Source: Scatocola faecipullorum (lineage in GTDB: Bacteria; Pseudomonadota; Alphaproteobacteria; RF32; CAG-239). From it: 38,192 bases of DNA. Below the pieces are notes generated by a model. It saw only the letters and a list, made by a program, of their open reading frames with translations. It did not search any database and was not told where the DNA came from. The stretch is from positions 1 to 38,192 of the forward strand of contig DVNC01000038.1 of the NCBI GenBank assembly GCA_018714685.1. The letters run 5' to 3'. Made by a program: the position numbers and the translations under genes. Shown here piece by piece: positions 8,082-16,733 of the stretch. Numbering within the stretch: position 1 is the first letter of the stretch; every line of letters starts with the position of its first letter.

Positions 8082-9201
8082 CTTTATCCTCCGCATGGAC
8101 GTTTTTACGGGTTATGGCCAGCAGCATGCCGATACCGAGGGCCGTGGCCAGCAGGGACGAACCGCCGTAAGAAATAAAGGGCAGGGTCATTCCCTTGGTG
8201 GGCATCAGGTGCAGGGTGGAGGCCATGTTTATGACGCTTTGCAGGCCGAAAGATGCCGACAGCGCCGCCGAAGACAAAATGATAAACAAGTTGTTCTCTC
8301 TCATCGAAATCAGCATGGACCGGATAACGACTGCTGCGAACAAGCCTACCATAATTAAACAGACAAATAAACCAAATTCTTCACCGACAACTGCAAAAAT
8401 GAAATCGGTGTGGGCATCGGGGATATTCAGTTTGACGATGCCTTCGCCGGGACCGCGGCCGAAGAGGCTGCCGTTTTCAAAAGCTTCCATTGCTTTTTTG
8501 ACCTGATAGCTTACTTCATTGTCTGAGGCAATGAATTGCATCACGCGGGTGTGAAAGTGCGGAAAAACGAAGTAAGCCGTTATCAGTGCGGCAATGCCGG
8601 CAAGTATGGCAAACCCTACCAAAATGAGCGACAATCCGTTTAAGAAAAGCTGAAAGCCCCAGATGACCGTAACAACAAAAGACATGCCGATGTCCGGCTG
8701 GGCAAGCAGCAATCCGAGAGTCAGGGCGAAGAGGATGCTTGAAAGCAGGGTGCCGGGAATGTCCTGATATTTTTTCTGGGCATCAAAAAGCCAGGCGGCG
8801 ACGACGGCAAATGTCGGCTTAATGAATTCCGACGGCTGCAATGAAAAGCCGAAGATGCGAATCCAGCGGGAAGCGCCTTTGATTTCTTCGCCCCAGAGCA
8901 GAGCCATAACCATCAGCAGCATAGTGATGATGTAGCCGATGATGGCAGTGCGGCGGATGAAACGCAAATTTTGCATGGAGAGATAAAGAATTATGCCGAT
9001 AGCCAGCGGAATGAAGACCATTTGGCGCTTGACAAAATGGAAACTGTCCACTCCGATGCGGCGGGCTACGGCCGGGCTGGCCGAGAAATTCAAGAAAATG
9101 CCGATGATAATCAGAACCGTTATCAGCGTGAGCAATACTTTGTCAACGGTCCACCACCAGTTGGCGATTTGCGAACGGCTGTTTCTTGAAAAGGAAAACA
9201 C
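8068..9201 (-). CDS. ftsW: SEDS protein FtsW
   Basis: FtsW is the septal SEDS-family polymerase that works with a class B penicillin-binding protein to polymerise lipid II at the division site. The 377-residue protein is very hydrophobic, with about ten membrane spans. It has the SEDS signatures LQPSEFIKPTFAVVAAWLF, the extracytoplasmic AVVGEEFG, and the C-terminal PFISYGGSSLLATALGIGM. Its position between mraY and murG identifies it as FtsW rather than RodA. The start codon is GTG at 9201 with AAGGAG about seven bases upstream. In most relatives murD lies between mraY and ftsW, but here the mraY stop is only 15 bases away. Confidence 0.95.
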   Translation of the reverse strand: MFSFSRNSRSQIANWWWTVDKVLLTLITVLIIIGIFLNFSASPAVARRIGVDSFHFVKRQMVFIPLAIGIILYLSMQNLRFIRRTAIIGYIITMLLMVMALLWGEEIKGASRWIRIFGFSLQPSEFIKPTFAVVAAWLFDAQKKYQDIPGTLLSSILFALTLGLLLAQPDIGMSFVVTVIWGFQLFLNGLSLILVGFAILAGIAALITAYFVFPHFHTRVMQFIASDNEVSYQVKKAMEAFENGSLFGRGPGEGIVKLNIPDAHTDFIFAVVGEEFGLFVCLIMVGLFAAVVIRSMLISMRENNLFIILSSAALSASFGLQSVINMASTLHLMPTKGMTLPFISYGGSSLLATALGIGMLLAITRKNVHAEDKDETD

Positions 9202-9216
9202 CTGTCGTCTCCTTTT

Positions 9217-10275
9217 TTACAATGTGAGCAGGGATGCCAGGCCCAAAACGGCCAGAATGAACGCCATAATCCAAAAACGGATGACGACCGTCGTTTCGGG
9301 CCAGCCGAGCTGTTCAAAATGGTGATGAACAGGGGCCATTTTGAAGAAGCGTTTGCCGCCGGTTTTTTTGAAATAAGCTACCTGAATCATTACCGAAACG
9401 GTTTCCATAACAAACACGCCGCCGACAATGGCAAGAAGAATTTCGTGTTTGGTCATGACGGCGACGGTTCCCAGCAGAGCGCCGAGCGCCAGAGAACCGG
9501 TGTCTCCCATGAAGACTTTGGCTTTGGGGGCATTGAACCAAAGAAAGCCGAGACAGCCGCCGATAACTGCGGCACAGAGGACGGTAATTTCACCGGCAGC
9601 AGGAATAACAAAAGCGGTGAAATGCGGGGCAACGGCAGTTCCGCAGGTGTAAGCAATCAGCATGAAAACGGCAAAACTGCAAATCAGCAGACCGGAAGCG
9701 AGGCCGTCGAGGCCGTCACTCAAATTGACCGCATTGGAGGCGCCGGTAATGACAATCATGGCGAAGGGGATATAAAACCAGCAGAGATTGAGCGCCAAAT
9801 CACGGAAATAGGGAATTGTCAGGCTGTAACGGTAGGCTTCCGGCGTAGCATAAGAAATGACGGCCGAAGCAATCAGTGCGGTAGAAAACTGGAGAACAAG
9901 CTTCATACGGGCGGTCATGGCATTGGCCGTTTGTTTGGTGACTTTGACGTAGTCGTCAACAAATCCGGTGGTGCCGTAAATGAGCAGAACCAGCAGGCTG
10001 ATCCAGATGAAATAATTGTTCAGATCAGCCCAAAGCAGCGTACTGAAAATGCAGCTGCCGAGAATAAGCAGTCCGCCCATGGTGGGGGTTCCTTTTTTTG
10101 TCAGCAGATGGCTTTGCGGACCGTCTTCGCGGATCGGCTGTCCTTTGCTCTGGTGGTGGTGAAGAAATTCAATCAACCGCGAACCGCAGGCAAGGGCAAT
10201 GAGCAATGCGGTGAAAAAAGCGGCCAAAGCCCGCAAAGAAACCGGACTGAAGAAATCTGACAAAGCATAAAACAT
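9217..10275 (-). CDS. mraY: MraY: phospho-MurNAc-pentapeptide transferase
   Basis: MraY transfers phospho-MurNAc-pentapeptide to undecaprenyl phosphate to make lipid I, the first membrane step of peptidoglycan synthesis. The 352-residue polytopic protein carries the catalytic aspartates in FVDDYVKV (D107, D108), the motif NLSDGLDGLASG, VFMGDTGSLALG, and the late PVHHHFE histidine motif. The length is a little under the usual 360. GGGGA lies seven bases upstream of the ATG at 10275. It is the first gene of the minus-strand division cluster; murE and murF, which usually precede it, are not in the window. A short palindrome (10350-10362) lies in the upstream gap. Confidence 0.97.
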   Translation of the reverse strand: MFYALSDFFSPVSLRALAAFFTALLIALACGSRLIEFLHHHQSKGQPIREDGPQSHLLTKKGTPTMGGLLILGSCIFSTLLWADLNNYFIWISLLVLLIYGTTGFVDDYVKVTKQTANAMTARMKLVLQFSTALIASAVISYATPEAYRYSLTIPYFRDLALNLCWFYIPFAMIVITGASNAVNLSDGLDGLASGLLICSFAVFMLIAYTCGTAVAPHFTAFVIPAAGEITVLCAAVIGGCLGFLWFNAPKAKVFMGDTGSLALGALLGTVAVMTKHEILLAIVGGVFVMETVSVMIQVAYFKKTGGKRFFKMAPVHHHFEQLGWPETTVVIRFWIMAFILAVLGLASLLTL

Positions 10276-10380
10276 GACTTATCCCCGAATAGATGATTAT
10301 TGGCTTAATCATAGAGGGCAATTCTAAAATAAGTCTTAAGAAATGCGTTTCGGCTGAGCCGACAGCGAATTATTTTGCGC

Positions 10381-11445
10381 TTATTCCAGGTAAAGGTTAC
10401 TGTTTTTGTAGTTGTCGATGGCATGTCGGACCAGAACACCGATAATCGCAGCCACGGGAACGGCAATCATCAGGCCGAGGAAACCGAGCAAAACACCGCC
10501 GGCCAGCAAGGCAAACATTACCCATACCGGATGCAGACCGACATTGTCTCCGACCAGTTTTGGGGTAAGAAAATTGCCCTCGATAAATTGTCCGCTGAGA
10601 AAAACGGCCACAACCTGCAAGATCGGCGTCCAGGAATTAAATTGTGCAAAAGCAATGGCTAAGCTGACGACAAAACCCGAGATGCTGCCGATATAGGGAA
10701 TAAAAGAAATGATACCGGCGACAAACCCGACGACGACGCCGAGTTCCAGTCCGACAAGATAGAGCCCGGTGGAATAATAGGTACCCAAAATCAGGCATAC
10801 GCTCAGTTGTCCGCGAATGAAGCCGGCCAGCGTCCGGTCGATTTCCCGTGCCTGTTCTCGGACAGATTCTCTGGACTTGCGGGGAAGCAGACTGTCAACT
10901 TTGGCAATAAATTTATCCCAGTCTCTCAGCATGTAGAAAGCGACAACCGGGGTAATCAACAGCAGAGACAGCAGATTGAAGAAAGCAAAGCCGCTGCTGA
11001 CGACGCTGCGAATGACCGAGCCGATGAATTTGAGACCGTTGGCCATGTTGCTGCGAATATATGTTTTGATTTTGTCGGCTTCCAGCGAAGGAATCCGGGA
11101 CTGAAGTTCCTGTATGAACGGTTCGATTTTTTTGACGAAAGTTGAAATATACTGCGGCAGTGCATTGAGAAAACGCCCGACTTGTTCGTCGATGATGCTG
11201 AAAAGGATAATCAGAGCCGGGACCATAACGATAACAACCAGCAAAAGAACCAAAACCGTTGCCAGCGTGCGGTTAATGCCGTGGCGGACAAAGCAGTCGG
11301 CCCAGGGGTCAAGCAGGTAGCCGATAATAATGCCGGCAACAAACGGAAGCAGAACCGATTTCAGTGCGTAAACGCCTAAGCAGAAAAGGACGAACAGGGT
11401 CAGCCAGAACACCCAGTTGCGATTGTCTTTTTTTTGTAACAGCAT
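10381..11445 (-). CDS. AI-2E/PerM-family transporter
   Basis: This 354-residue membrane protein belongs to the AI-2E transporter family (also called PerM/UPF0118). It has hydrophobic spans at the N-terminus (WVFWLTLFVLFCLGVYAL, then SVLLPFVAGIIIGYLLDPW), a soluble middle section, and a hydrophobic C-terminal half. That half contains the family motif FIPYIGSISGFVVSLAIA and ends with LGLMIAVPVAAIIGVLV. Family members are inner-membrane exporters or channels with poorly defined substrates, so quorum-signal transport should not be assumed. GGAG lies nine bases before the ATG and the gene begins 17 bases after the DUF2066 gene. The same pair is adjacent in many alphaproteobacteria, which supports a shared transcript from the ndk promoter. 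Confidence 0.88.
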   Translation of the reverse strand: MLLQKKDNRNWVFWLTLFVLFCLGVYALKSVLLPFVAGIIIGYLLDPWADCFVRHGINRTLATVLVLLLVVIVMVPALIILFSIIDEQVGRFLNALPQYISTFVKKIEPFIQELQSRIPSLEADKIKTYIRSNMANGLKFIGSVIRSVVSSGFAFFNLLSLLLITPVVAFYMLRDWDKFIAKVDSLLPRKSRESVREQAREIDRTLAGFIRGQLSVCLILGTYYSTGLYLVGLELGVVVGFVAGIISFIPYIGSISGFVVSLAIAFAQFNSWTPILQVVAVFLSGQFIEGNFLTPKLVGDNVGLHPVWVMFALLAGGVLLGFLGLMIAVPVAAIIGVLVRHAIDNYKNSNLYLE

Positions 11446-11462
11446 GGTCGGTTTCTCCGGTA

Positions 11463-12509
11463 TCAGTAATGTTCAAGCGTGTAGAAAGAATCGTACGGTT
11501 TCAAGTTCAGATTCTTGTCGCGCAGGTTGCGCAGCAGACGTTCCAGCCCGCCGGTAAACATCAGTTTAAATTGTACGCGTCCGCCTCCCAGCGCATTGAT
11601 GACAACGTCGTTGACGCCGGCGGTGCCTTTCAGAAGGCGCTGGGTGTTAACCCAGTCACTGAGGCGTCGGAAATCATAGAGAACGGTTATTTCATCGCGG
11701 GTTTGGCTGACGGTTCGGCTTTGCTGCTGAAGTTTGGCAATTAAAGCTTCTTTGGTTTTCTGCACGGCATCGGCAAACAGCAGCGGACTGCGCATGCCGG
11801 GAACTTTGATGTTCTGCTGTGAACCGTCTTTATAAGACGAGAGAGTCACGTCTATTCCGTCAATGCCGTCATAAACGGCGTCGGCGATATAAATTTCATC
11901 GCTGTGGTTTTCGGCGGCAATCTGATCGAGAATGATGCCGTTCATCTGCAAAGCCTGAGCCGCGGTTATCCTGCCGGCGGCGGAAGCATCCAGTGCGGCA
12001 ATTTTGATAGGACCCGATGTCAGCGGATTGTCCGTCCAGGCCCGGCGCCAGGGATTGTTGTCTTCCCAAAGCAGCGGCGAATCGGTGATAAACTCGCGAA
12101 AAGTAGGAATGATGATGACCGAGGTTTCTTCAACCATGGCGAAGGGGGCATTTTTTTCCGAGAGATAGGCTTTTAAAATGTCGCCGTTGATGCTGATTTT
12201 CAGCTGAGCCAGATAACGAACGTCAGAAACTTTTTCGGACTCGACGGTGACTTCTTTGATGAAGTTGAGCACCTGGTTGTCATTGAGATGATTCAATACC
12301 GAAGCGCCTTCTTTGGTGGTCAGCCTTCCGGCTACCAGCATCAGAGCCTGCCGATTAGCTTCACTCATTGCTTTTTCACGGGCAACGGAAGCGTTTTCGG
12401 AGGTGACGTCAACCGAGATCTCCGCATCGTAAAGGCTCATATCTTCGGCTCGAACCGGAGCGGCGGCCAGCAGTCCCCAAAAAACAAGAAGCAGTAAAAT
12501 TTTCGGCAC
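11463..12509 (-). CDS. DUF2066 secreted/periplasmic protein
   Basis: The 348-residue protein starts with a clear signal peptide (LLLLVFWGLLAAAPVRAED), with cleavage likely after the AxA-like VRA near residue 21, so it is periplasmic or outer-membrane associated. The mature part matches the DUF2066 family: an early ARxxAMSEANRQALMLVAGRL helix, the LAQLKISINGDILKAYL strand, and a later alpha/beta region with no recognisable catalytic motif. Its function is unknown. The start is a GTG at 12509 preceded by AGGAG, and this ribosome-binding site overlaps the end of ndk, indicating coupling. Family members are usually found beside an AI-2E-type transporter, as here, which hints at a shared envelope role. 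Confidence 0.85.
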   Translation of the reverse strand: MPKILLLLVFWGLLAAAPVRAEDMSLYDAEISVDVTSENASVAREKAMSEANRQALMLVAGRLTTKEGASVLNHLNDNQVLNFIKEVTVESEKVSDVRYLAQLKISINGDILKAYLSEKNAPFAMVEETSVIIIPTFREFITDSPLLWEDNNPWRRAWTDNPLTSGPIKIAALDASAAGRITAAQALQMNGIILDQIAAENHSDEIYIADAVYDGIDGIDVTLSSYKDGSQQNIKVPGMRSPLLFADAVQKTKEALIAKLQQQSRTVSQTRDEITVLYDFRRLSDWVNTQRLLKGTAGVNDVVINALGGGRVQFKLMFTGGLERLLRNLRDKNLNLKPYDSFYTLEHY

Positions 12510-12518
12510 TTGCAGCTC

Positions 12519-12935
12519 CTATCCGATGATTTCAATCCGGCTGAAAAAATAAGCAATTTCACGGGCGGCGGCTTCCGGAGAATCGGAACCGTGAACCGTA
12601 TTCTTATCAATGGAGAGAGCAAAAGTTTTGCGGATGGTTCCTTCGTCGGCAACCGCCGGGTTGGTTGCTCCCATGGTTTTACGGTAAAGTTCAATGGCAT
12701 TGTCGGCTTCGAGAACCTGTACAATGACCGGAGCGGAAGTCATAAACTCGACCAAACCGGCAAAGAAGGCTTTGTCTTTGTGTTCGGCATAAAATTCTTC
12801 CGCCTGGATTTTGGAGAGCCAGACACGTTTTTGGGCAACAATCCGCAGCCCGGCTTCTTCAATCATGGCATTTACTTTGCCGGTGATATTGCGGGTGGTG
12901 GCATCCGGTTTGATAATAGACAATGTTCTTTCCAT
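12519..12935 (-). CDS. ndk: Nucleoside diphosphate kinase
   Basis: Ndk balances nucleoside triphosphate pools by moving the gamma phosphate of ATP onto other NDPs through a phosphohistidine. The 138-residue length is typical. The N-terminal ERTLSIIKPDATTRNITGK contains the phosphate-contacting Lys9. The sequence LMGATNPA is represented here by TMGATNPAVADEGTIRK, and the active-site histidine is H115 in NTVHGSDSPE. It starts a minus-strand transcript with a good promoter about 45 bases upstream and is followed at once by the DUF2066 gene. Confidence 0.97.
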   Translation of the reverse strand: MERTLSIIKPDATTRNITGKVNAMIEEAGLRIVAQKRVWLSKIQAEEFYAEHKDKAFFAGLVEFMTSAPVIVQVLEADNAIELYRKTMGATNPAVADEGTIRKTFALSIDKNTVHGSDSPEAAAREIAYFFSRIEIIG

Positions 12936-12978
12936 GGAATCTTCCTCAAATTAATAATGTAACCGTCGGTTTTAGGGG

Positions 12979-13007
12979 ATGATATTCTACTTTGCCGGAA
13001 AAAGCAA
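12979..13007 (-). promoter_or_regulatory. Sigma70-type promoter of ndk
   Basis: On the minus strand TTGCTT and TATCAT are separated by exactly 17 bases, about 45 bases before the ndk ATG at 12935. Confidence 0.55.
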
Positions 13008-13140
13008 AAGTTTTTTCCAATAAATCCGCCGTTTATATGCGCAGAAACCACATTTTGTTGTGGACTTTAAATGTCGTTCGTTGTTTATATACAAATATAT
13101 TTTAAAGATGTGTTTTAAACTCAGAACAAAAGGTCTAATC

Positions 13141-14145
13141 ATGATTGAAAGCGAATATTTAAAAAATCTGGTGGCTAAAGCCAAAAAGCTCCAGAAAACC
13201 ATTGTTTTACCCGAAGGCGAAGACGAGCGTATTTTAAAGGCAGCTCATATTATTGCCGAAGAAGAAGCTGCCAACCTGGTTATTCTCGGCGATGAAACGG
13301 AGATTAAAAACTATTTTGCCCAAAACAACTGGAGCATGAACCGCATTTCCATTGTTGCGCCGGAAACTTCTCCCAAGCTGGAAGAATATGCCAATCTGCT
13401 TTATGAACTGCGCAAGGCTAAAGGCATGACTCCGGAAGACGCCCGCAAAACCGCACGCGATGCAAATTATTTCGGGACGCTGATGGTTAAGGCCGGCGAT
13501 GCCGACGGCATGCTTTCAGGCGCCAATCATTCAACCGCCGATACCGTTCGTCCGGCTTTGCAGATTATCAAGTCGGCCCATAAGGATCGCGGGGTGTCCG
13601 CCGCTTTGATTTCGGTCAAAGACGGCGAGGCCTATTTGTTGTCTGACTGTGCGGTGGTTATTGATCCGACCGATAAAGAGCTGAGCGATATTGCCCTGAC
13701 CAGTGCCGAAACGGCTATTCAGTTCGGAATTGAGCCGAAAATCGCCATGCTTTCTTATTCAACCCGCGGTTCGGGAAAAGGAGATTCCGTCGATAAGGTT
13801 CGCCGGGCGACCGCTATGGCGCAGGAAGCCTTAAAATCACCCGAATATGCCGGCAAAGGCATTGAGTTGGACGGTGAAATGCAGGCCGATGCGGCTCTGG
13901 ATGCCGTTGTTGCCAAGAAAAAGGCTTCTGACAGTCATGTTGCCGGACAGGCCAGGGTATTGATTTTCCCCAATCTGGATGCCGGAAACATCGGCTATAA
14001 ACTGTTACAGCGAATCGGCGGCTGTGAGGCTTACGGTCCGATGCTGCAAGGTTTGAATGCTCCGGTTAACGACCTTTCCCGCGGCGCTTTGGTAGAAGAT
14101 ATTGTGGGAATGATTGCGGTAACGGCACTGCAGTCTTCTCATTAG
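13141..14145 (+). CDS. pta: Phosphate acetyltransferase (short Pta)
   Basis: Pta interconverts acetyl-CoA and acetyl phosphate; with AckA it links acetyl-CoA to acetate and ATP. The product is the short catalytic-only form: 334 residues with no N-terminal DRTGG or P-loop regulatory domains. Typical segments are VLPEGEDERILKAA near the N-terminus, NYFGTLMVKAGDADGMLSGANHSTADTVRPALQI, AMLSYSTRGSGKG, and VLIFPNLDAGNIGYKLLQRIGG. The frame is open to 13060, but the ATG at 13141 is preferred because AAAGG lies about eight bases before it and the homologous region begins there. ackA follows after 47 bases, so the two form an operon. Confidence 0.95.
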   Translation: MIESEYLKNLVAKAKKLQKTIVLPEGEDERILKAAHIIAEEEAANLVILGDETEIKNYFAQNNWSMNRISIVAPETSPKLEEYANLLYELRKAKGMTPEDARKTARDANYFGTLMVKAGDADGMLSGANHSTADTVRPALQIIKSAHKDRGVSAALISVKDGEAYLLSDCAVVIDPTDKELSDIALTSAETAIQFGIEPKIAMLSYSTRGSGKGDSVDKVRRATAMAQEALKSPEYAGKGIELDGEMQADAALDAVVAKKKASDSHVAGQARVLIFPNLDAGNIGYKLLQRIGGCEAYGPMLQGLNAPVNDLSRGALVEDIVGMIAVTALQSSH

Positions 14146-14192
14146 AGCGGCTGCCTTTTGTATAGATTTATAAAAAGATTAAGGACTGACAT

Positions 14193-15371
14193 ATGAAAAA
14201 AATTCTTGTTTTGAACTCGGGTTCATCTTCTCTCAAATATCAGCTGTTCGGCGTTGACGGGGATAAGTATGAGGTTATAGCCAAGGGTTTGGCTGACCGT
14301 ATCGGGATTGACAATTCGTTTGTTACCATCAAGATCCGCGACGGTGAGAAAGTAACCAAAAATGTTGACATTCCGTCACATCAGGAGGCTATTCGCGAGG
14401 TTTTTGCTTTGTTGCTGAACGGTGCGCTGAGCAGTATGGGCGAGTTGGCCGGTGTCGGTCATCGTGTGGTTCAGGGCGGTTCGATTTTCAAAAAATCGAC
14501 TTTGGTTGATGATAAGGTCATTGAGCAGATTGACGAACTTTCAACCCTGGCTCCGCTGCACAATCCGGCGGCCGTTCTCGGATTGAAGGCCGTAAAGGCT
14601 TTGTTGCCGGACATTAAGCAGGTGGTTGTTTTTGATACGGCTTTTCATCAGACGATGGAGCCGGAGGCTTATTTGTATCCGCTGCCGCTGGAGCAGTATA
14701 AGAAACATCAGATCCGCCGTTACGGCGCGCACGGCACTTCCCATTATTATGTTTCCCGCGAAGTTGCCAAGTTAATCGGCAAGGAAGGGAAAATTATCGT
14801 CTGCCATATCGGCAACGGTGCTTCTTTGTCGGCGGTTGATCACGGAAAGTGTGTCGATACGTCGATGGGCTTTACTCCGCTGGCCGGTGTGATGATGGGA
14901 ACCCGCTGCGGCGACATCGATCCCTATATTCCGCTGCATATTATGAAAACACAGGGCAAAAGCGTTGATGAAGTCAACCGTTTGCTGAATAAAGAAAGCG
15001 GTATGCTCGGATTGTGCGGATTTTCAGATAACCGCGACGTTGAAACGGCTTATCTGGCCGGCAATGAAGATGCGATTAATGCCACGAACGTTTATATTCA
15101 TACCATTTTGCGCTTTATTGGCAGTTATATTGCCGTTTTGGGCGGCGTTGACGCGATAGCCTTTACGGCCGGTATCGGCGAAAATTCGTCCATGGTTCGC
15201 AAAATGCTTTGCGAGCGTCTGTCTTATTTAGGAATTGAATTGGACGAGGAAGCCAACAGTAAACGCGGTGAAACAATCGAAATTTCAAAAGCCGGTTCCA
15301 AGGTTCGGGTTTTTGTGGTTCCCACCAATGAGGAACTGGTTATTGCCCAGGATACGGTTAATTTGATTTAA
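14193..15371 (+). CDS. ackA: Acetate kinase
   Basis: AckA converts acetyl phosphate and ADP to acetate and ATP by substrate-level phosphorylation. The 392-residue protein has the ASKHA-fold phosphate loop VLNSGSSSLKYQLF, the substrate arginine region GHRVVQGG, and VFDTAFHQTM. It also has RRYGAHGTSH, the adenosine loop HIGNGASLSAVDHGKCVDTSMGFTPLAG, and the terminal catalytic VPTNEELVIA. AAGGA precedes the ATG by about eight bases. A strong terminator about 32 bases after the stop closes the pta-ackA unit. The pair points to mixed-acid fermentation or acetate overflow and to a supply of acetyl phosphate for signalling. Confidence 0.97.
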   Translation: MKKILVLNSGSSSLKYQLFGVDGDKYEVIAKGLADRIGIDNSFVTIKIRDGEKVTKNVDIPSHQEAIREVFALLLNGALSSMGELAGVGHRVVQGGSIFKKSTLVDDKVIEQIDELSTLAPLHNPAAVLGLKAVKALLPDIKQVVVFDTAFHQTMEPEAYLYPLPLEQYKKHQIRRYGAHGTSHYYVSREVAKLIGKEGKIIVCHIGNGASLSAVDHGKCVDTSMGFTPLAGVMMGTRCGDIDPYIPLHIMKTQGKSVDEVNRLLNKESGMLGLCGFSDNRDVETAYLAGNEDAINATNVYIHTILRFIGSYIAVLGGVDAIAFTAGIGENSSMVRKMLCERLSYLGIELDEEANSKRGETIEISKAGSKVRVFVVPTNEELVIAQDTVNLI

Positions 15372-15403
15372 CCGGTTGTTTTATAGGTTTTTGTGTTTGG
15401 AAG

Positions 15404-15433
15404 GCAAGGGAGATTTTTCTCCCTTGCTTGTTT
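15404..15433 (+). terminator. Intrinsic terminator of pta-ackA
   Basis: GCAAGGGAGA (15404-15413) pairs perfectly with TCTCCCTTGC (15418-15427) around a short T loop and is followed by TTGTTTTT. Confidence 0.78.
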
Positions 15434-15487
15434 TTAAATTCATCGTGATTATTTAGGATTCAGCGCAACCATTTAATGAGGCGTAAG

Positions 15488-15994
15488 ATGAATGAAGCAA
15501 TACGAAACGTAGCGATGTTAGTTTGGGCTGTCTGTGCAATTAATTCGGATGCTGAAGCGCAGAGCAGCCGGTTGTTTATCAGCGAAGAAAATTCTGCTCC
15601 GCAGCAGGAAACAATGGTTTACGGCGCGGCTAAAAAATCTTCGGGCGGTGAGGATGAATTTTTGCTTGAGCAGCCGGCCGGCTGCGGCAATCCTTTGGGA
15701 AATCCGATAATTTCAGGCAACGGAGGTGATGCGACAGCCAGTGATGCTCAGGCAGCGGCAGCTCCGGAGCAGCTGCCGCCACAGAAGATCGTTCCGGTAA
15801 AAATTGAGGAAACGCTGCCCCAGAACCCACCGGTTTCCGCCGAAACACCGCAAGAGGCCAATCGGCAAATTCAGGATACCCTTTATGAATCCGGTAACCG
15901 TATTTATGATGTTCAGTCTTATCCGGCAAGCGATATTCGGACGATAGAACAGCCGAATGTTAATTCGACGATATCAACGGTTCCGTCATATTAA
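15488..15994 (+). CDS. Small secreted Pro/Gln-rich protein, unknown
   Basis: I do not recognise this protein. From the ATG at 15488 it has 168 residues. GAGG lies six bases before that ATG, which favours it over the ATG at 15476. The N-terminus (MNEAIRNVAMLVWAVCAINS followed by DAEA) reads as a signal peptide with cleavage after AEA. No acceptable lipobox is present, so it is probably periplasmic or secreted and not a lipoprotein. The mature chain is low in hydrophobic residues and rich in Pro, Gln, Ser and Ala, which suggests disorder. It ends in Thr/Ser-rich sequence without a membrane anchor. It lies between the pta-ackA terminator and the convergent trmB, with 13 bases and no terminator before the trmB stop. 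Confidence 0.65.
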   Translation: MNEAIRNVAMLVWAVCAINSDAEAQSSRLFISEENSAPQQETMVYGAAKKSSGGEDEFLLEQPAGCGNPLGNPIISGNGGDATASDAQAAAAPEQLPPQKIVPVKIEETLPQNPPVSAETPQEANRQIQDTLYESGNRIYDVQSYPASDIRTIEQPNVNSTISTVPSY

Positions 15995-16007
15995 CGGCGG
16001 AAGTTCG

Positions 16008-16733
16008 TCAGATTCTTTCATAGTCAAGAAAGACGGCGCGGCGTCCTTCACGCTCGGCTTTTCTCTGATATTTGGTCTGTACCCAGTCGCCGGGTTCCTT
16101 TTTCCAATCGTTGCCGCAGGTTGCTGTCCAGCGGAAATCAGGGCAGTCGTGCATTTGGTGCAGCGTCCAGGACTTGTAAACTTTATGATCGGTGGCAATT
16201 CTCAATATTCCGCCTTTTTTCAGAATGCGGGCGAGTTCCTTTAAATTGTCGGGATTGACAAAGCGCCGCGAAGCATGGCGTTTCTTGGGCCAGGGATCGG
16301 GGAATAGCAAGTAAACGCGATCAAGAAAATTATCGGGAATTTGTTTAAAGAGCAAACGTATGTCATTGTCCCAAATGCGGATATTGTCAACTCTTCCGGG
16401 TTCGAGGCTGACGGTTTCCGGCAGGTCTGCGGTTACTTTGATGCCGGTGAGAAGGGTAAGGAGATTGGCAACGCCGTTTTGAAAAACCTCGGCGCCGATG
16501 TAACCGGTCTGCGGATTGTTTTTGGCTTGTCCGGCCAGATGTTCGCCATTGCCGAAGCCGATTTCAAGGCAGATTTCCCGAACCGGCGTGCCGAACAAAG
16601 TGTTTCGGTCGAATGCGGTTTGTTCGGTGATTTTAAGCGCCGGCAAAAAGGTTTCCAGCAAAGTTGTTTTGGTTTTGCGGATGACGCGGCCTTTCCGTCG
16701 GCCGAAAAAATGGGGCTTGTTTTCTAAAAACAT
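16008..16733 (-). CDS. trmB: tRNA (guanine-N7)-methyltransferase TrmB
   Basis: TrmB makes 7-methylguanosine at position 46 of many tRNAs using SAM. The 241-residue protein has the class I methyltransferase loop LEIGFGNGEHLAGQA, the acidic ribose-binding YIGAEVFQNGV, the family hallmark YLLFPDPWPKKRHASRRFVNP, and ILRIATDHKVY. GGAG lies about 11 bases before the ATG at 16733. The start codon overlaps the end of metK by ten bases, so the SAM-using enzyme is translated directly behind the SAM-making one. metK-trmB adjacency is common in alphaproteobacteria. Confidence 0.95.
   Translation of the reverse strand: MFLENKPHFFGRRKGRVIRKTKTTLLETFLPALKITEQTAFDRNTLFGTPVREICLEIGFGNGEHLAGQAKNNPQTGYIGAEVFQNGVANLLTLLTGIKVTADLPETVSLEPGRVDNIRIWDNDIRLLFKQIPDNFLDRVYLLFPDPWPKKRHASRRFVNPDNLKELARILKKGGILRIATDHKVYKSWTLHQMHDCPDFRWTATCGNDWKKEPGDWVQTKYQRKAEREGRRAVFLDYERI

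Noticed and set aside
9319..10260. Long plus-strand open frame (313 codons) opposite mraY
   Set aside because: Antisense shadow of mraY with Gln/Asn/Gly-rich composition typical of reversed membrane-protein code.
10276..10380. Promoter and 13-base palindrome upstream of mraY
   Set aside because: TTGCCC-17-AATCAT and similar pairs are too weak to call, and the short palindrome TCGGCTGAGCCGA has no T-run to make it a terminator.
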